A stretch of DNA of 7,871 nt from JANRKT01 sp033763355 (GTDB lineage Bacteria; Bacteroidota; Bacteroidia; Chitinophagales; Chitinophagaceae): positions 1 to 7,871 of the forward strand of contig JANRKT010000146.1 of the NCBI GenBank assembly GCA_033763355.1, in the 5' to 3' direction. Under the pieces are notes generated by a model. That model was given only the letters and a program-made list of their open reading frames with translations. It was not told the DNA's origin and searched no databases. Shown here in pieces: positions 5,981-7,871 of the stretch. Within the stretch, counting starts at the first letter, position 1; every line of letters starts with the position of its first letter. The position numbers were made by a program, and so were the translations under genes.

Positions 5981-7678
5981 ATGATGCCGCTTAAAAAATA
6001 TATGCTCATGTGCCTTTCCATTATAATGGTTTTTTTAGCTGCTGCGCAGATCAATCCTTACCAGTATAATATCCAAAAAAAAGTGATATGCCGTAACGGC
6101 GCTGTTGTATCCGCTCATCCGCTTGCCAGCAAAGCAGGTGTTGAAATGCTGAAGAAAGGCGGCAATGCAGTGGATGCAGCCATTGCCACACAGCTTGCAC
6201 TTGCTGTGGTGTATCCCGGTGCAGGAAATATTGGCGGCGGCGGCTTTATGATTGCCCGTTTGCAGAATGGTAAAACCATTGCATTGGATTACCGTGAAAA
6301 AGCCCCCGGCAAAGCTCACCGCGACATGTACCTTGACAGCGCCGGCAACCCGTTGCTCTCATTAAGTCAGGATGGACACCTTGCCGCCGGTGTTCCCGGA
6401 ACAGTTGCAGGTTTATTTGCTTCACATAAATATGCAAAACTTCCCTTTATTGTTTTAATTGAGCCGGCTATTCAGCTTGCTGAAAAAGGGTTTGCAATTA
6501 CGGAAAGAGAAGCATCATCGCTCAACGCCATGCAAAAGGAATTTCTGAAGTGCAATACATCCGTTCCCGTTTTTATCAGATCATCAGGCTGGAAAGCCGG
6601 GGATACATTAATACAGAAAGACCTTGCAGCAACTTTAAAGCGGATAAGAGATGAAGGCAACAAAGGTTTTTATGAAGGTGAAACAGCAAGGCTGATTGTA
6701 GCAGAAATGAAAAAAGCCAATGGCATTATCAGTTATGAAGATTTAAAAAATTATACGGCAAAAGAAAGGACAGCGATGCAATTTGCATACAAAGGTTACA
6801 CCATTATCGGTATGCCGCCTCCCAGCAGCGGCGGAATTATCATTGAGCAGCTGATGAAGATGATAGAAAAAAGAAATATCGGTAAGATGGGTTTTCATAC
6901 AGTGCAATCTGTTCAACTGATGACAGAAGCGGAAAGAAGGGCTTTTGCAGACCGGGCAAAGTTTTCAGGCGATGCTGATTTTGTAAAAGTGCCTGTTAAA
7001 ACGCTGGTAAGTGAAAAATATCTTGATGAAAGAATGAAAGATTATGATGCATCCAAAGCAGGTAACAGCAACATTACACAAGCGGGCAACATCAATCCTG
7101 AAAGCGAAGAAACCACTCATCTTTCTGTTATTGATAAGTGGGGCAATGCCGTTTCTGTTACAACAACGCTTAATGGCGGATACGGCGCAAAAACAGTTGT
7201 AACCGGCGCAGGTTTTTTACTGAACAACGAAATGGATGATTTTAGTATAAAACCCGGTGTACCCAATATGTATGGCGCTGTTGGCGCCGAAGCCAATGCC
7301 ATTGCACCAGGCAAAAGAATGCTGAGTTCAATGACACCCACCATTGTTTTGAAAAACAATAAACCTTATCTCGTAGTGGGAACACCCGGGGGAACAACCA
7401 TTCCCACTTCAGTATTTCAAACGCTGGTAAACATTCTTGAATTCGGGATGACTGCAGAAGATGCGGTAAACAAGCCCAAATTCCATCACCAGTGGCTGCC
7501 GGATGTGGTGTTCACTGAAAATGATTTTCCCAAAGAAGTAATTGCAGCTTTGGAAAAAATGGGATACAAAATCGTAAGCCGTGGCTCAATAGGCAGAACA
7601 GAAGTAATAAAAATAACCAAAGGAAAAATTGAAGCGGTTGGCGACAAACGGGGGGATGACGATGCGGAAGGGTATTGA
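5981..7678 (+). CDS. ggt: Gamma-glutamyltransferase (exported, autoprocessing)
   Basis: This gamma-glutamyl transpeptidase/hydrolase cleaves the gamma-glutamyl bond of glutathione and related peptides, releasing glutamate or passing it to an acceptor. The ATG at 5981 gives 565 aa and a signal peptide (MMPLKKYMLMCLSIIMVFLAAA, cleavage before Gln). The in-frame ATG at 5927 adds 18 basic residues ahead of it, so it is less likely. In the 565-aa numbering, LDYREKAP places the substrate-binding Arg at R105. The cleavage site is in SEETTHLSV, making T378 the N-terminal nucleophile of the small subunit and splitting the precursor into chains of about 377 and 188 residues. NNEMDDFS, MLSSMTPT (S449/S450, oxyanion and binding region) and GTPGGT match known active-site motifs. 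The segment after DDFS (KPGVPNMYG) closely resembles the lid loop of the E. coli enzyme. Length is normal (about 560-580 aa) and nothing is missing. It probably works in the periplasm on peptide or glutathione scavenging. Confidence 0.96.
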   Translation: MMPLKKYMLMCLSIIMVFLAAAQINPYQYNIQKKVICRNGAVVSAHPLASKAGVEMLKKGGNAVDAAIATQLALAVVYPGAGNIGGGGFMIARLQNGKTIALDYREKAPGKAHRDMYLDSAGNPLLSLSQDGHLAAGVPGTVAGLFASHKYAKLPFIVLIEPAIQLAEKGFAITEREASSLNAMQKEFLKCNTSVPVFIRSSGWKAGDTLIQKDLAATLKRIRDEGNKGFYEGETARLIVAEMKKANGIISYEDLKNYTAKERTAMQFAYKGYTIIGMPPPSSGGIIIEQLMKMIEKRNIGKMGFHTVQSVQLMTEAERRAFADRAKFSGDADFVKVPVKTLVSEKYLDERMKDYDASKAGNSNITQAGNINPESEETTHLSVIDKWGNAVSVTTTLNGGYGAKTVVTGAGFLLNNEMDDFSIKPGVPNMYGAVGAEANAIAPGKRMLSSMTPTIVLKNNKPYLVVGTPGGTTIPTSVFQTLVNILEFGMTAEDAVNKPKFHHQWLPDVVFTENDFPKEVIAALEKMGYKIVSRGSIGRTEVIKITKGKIEAVGDKRGDDDAEGY

Positions 7679-7761
7679 GAAAAAACACGAAGTAAGATGT
7701 AAGAAATATGAAGAATGATGGAGATTAGCAACAACGATAAACAAGAAATCAGAAACCAATC

Positions 7762-7871
7762 ATGACCATCGGCCAAAACTTTTTAGATACCGCTATTAAA
7801 AGGGTAAGCTATTACAAAGAACTCGGCAATAAAACTTTTGAGCAGCTTGCAGATTCTGATTTTTATTGGCA
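7762..7871 (+). CDS. DUF1572 (DinB-like) family protein, N-terminal fragment
   Basis: The first 36 codons are present and the frame is open to the right edge. The protein begins MTIGQNFLDTAIKRVSYYKE and continues LGNKTFEQLADSDFYW. The pattern 'FLDxAIKRVxYYKELGxKTFxQL' followed by an aromatic and Trp is the characteristic start of DUF1572 proteins, small cytoplasmic four-helix-bundle proteins of the DinB/YfiT-like superfamily, some of which bind a metal; no enzymatic role is established for most. The histidine ligands would lie beyond the edge. There is no signal peptide, in contrast to its neighbours. It starts 83 bp after the gamma-glutamyltransferase stop on the same strand; that spacer (7679-7761) is purine-rich with no terminator-like hairpin, so read-through is possible, but a functional link is not indicated. 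Confidence 0.8.
   Translation, partial: MTIGQNFLDTAIKRVSYYKELGNKTFEQLADSDFYW

Noticed and set aside
5833..6054. A 73-codon minus-strand frame with hydrophobic character spanning the divergent spacer
   Set aside because: The hydrophobic segment is the antisense reading of the gamma-glutamyltransferase signal-peptide region and overlaps both real gene starts, so it is not an independent small membrane protein.
7679..7761. Small gene or RNA in the spacer after gamma-glutamyltransferase
   Set aside because: The sequence is purine-rich and low-complexity with only very short frames, no stable palindrome and no recognisable motif.

Overview
The window looks like chromosomal DNA of a Bacteroidota bacterium, probably a Chitinophagaceae-like member. 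This is inferred from protein character: large secreted PIG-L and M14 proteins with extra C-terminal domains, a DUF1572/DinB-like neighbour, short N-terminal signal peptides ending before Gln or Gly, moderate AT-rich composition and weak Shine-Dalgarno signals. No rRNA, tRNA, CRISPR array, transposase or phage gene is visible.

Left part (about 1-3230, minus strand, read right to left): a compact gene run. It starts with a 97-aa secreted protein of unknown function (2937-3230), then a secreted PIG-L/LmbE-type zinc deacetylase of about 830 aa (421-2913). Next come a 52-aa two-helix glycine-zipper membrane miniprotein overlapping the deacetylase end (282-440) and a 40-aa single-helix membrane miniprotein (73-195). 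The run ends in the first codons of a probable sodium:solute symporter (1-76), whose start overlaps the 40-aa stop as ATGA. The layout suggests an exported deacetylase working with an inner-membrane Na+-coupled importer and small membrane accessory proteins.

Middle (3231-5915): a 129-bp spacer with an imperfect GC-rich hairpin resembling a dispersed intergenic repeat, then an 851-aa secreted M14-family zinc carboxypeptidase-like protein on the minus strand. Like the deacetylase, it carries a C-terminal class I glutamine-amidotransferase-like (GATase1-like/ThuA-like) fold with no cysteine nucleophile.

Right part (5916-7871, plus strand): a 65-bp divergent spacer, a complete exported gamma-glutamyltransferase (5981-7678), an 83-bp purine-rich spacer without a gene (7679-7761), and the first 36 codons of a DUF1572 (DinB-like) protein cut by the window edge.

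Together the window is dominated by envelope hydrolases that could release amino acids, glutamate/cysteinylglycine and deacetylated amino sugars for uptake. No intergenic gap exceeds 130 bp. The most interesting part is the deacetylase/miniprotein/symporter run. It is not obviously a new system, but its substrate and the role of its miniproteins cannot be read from the sequence.
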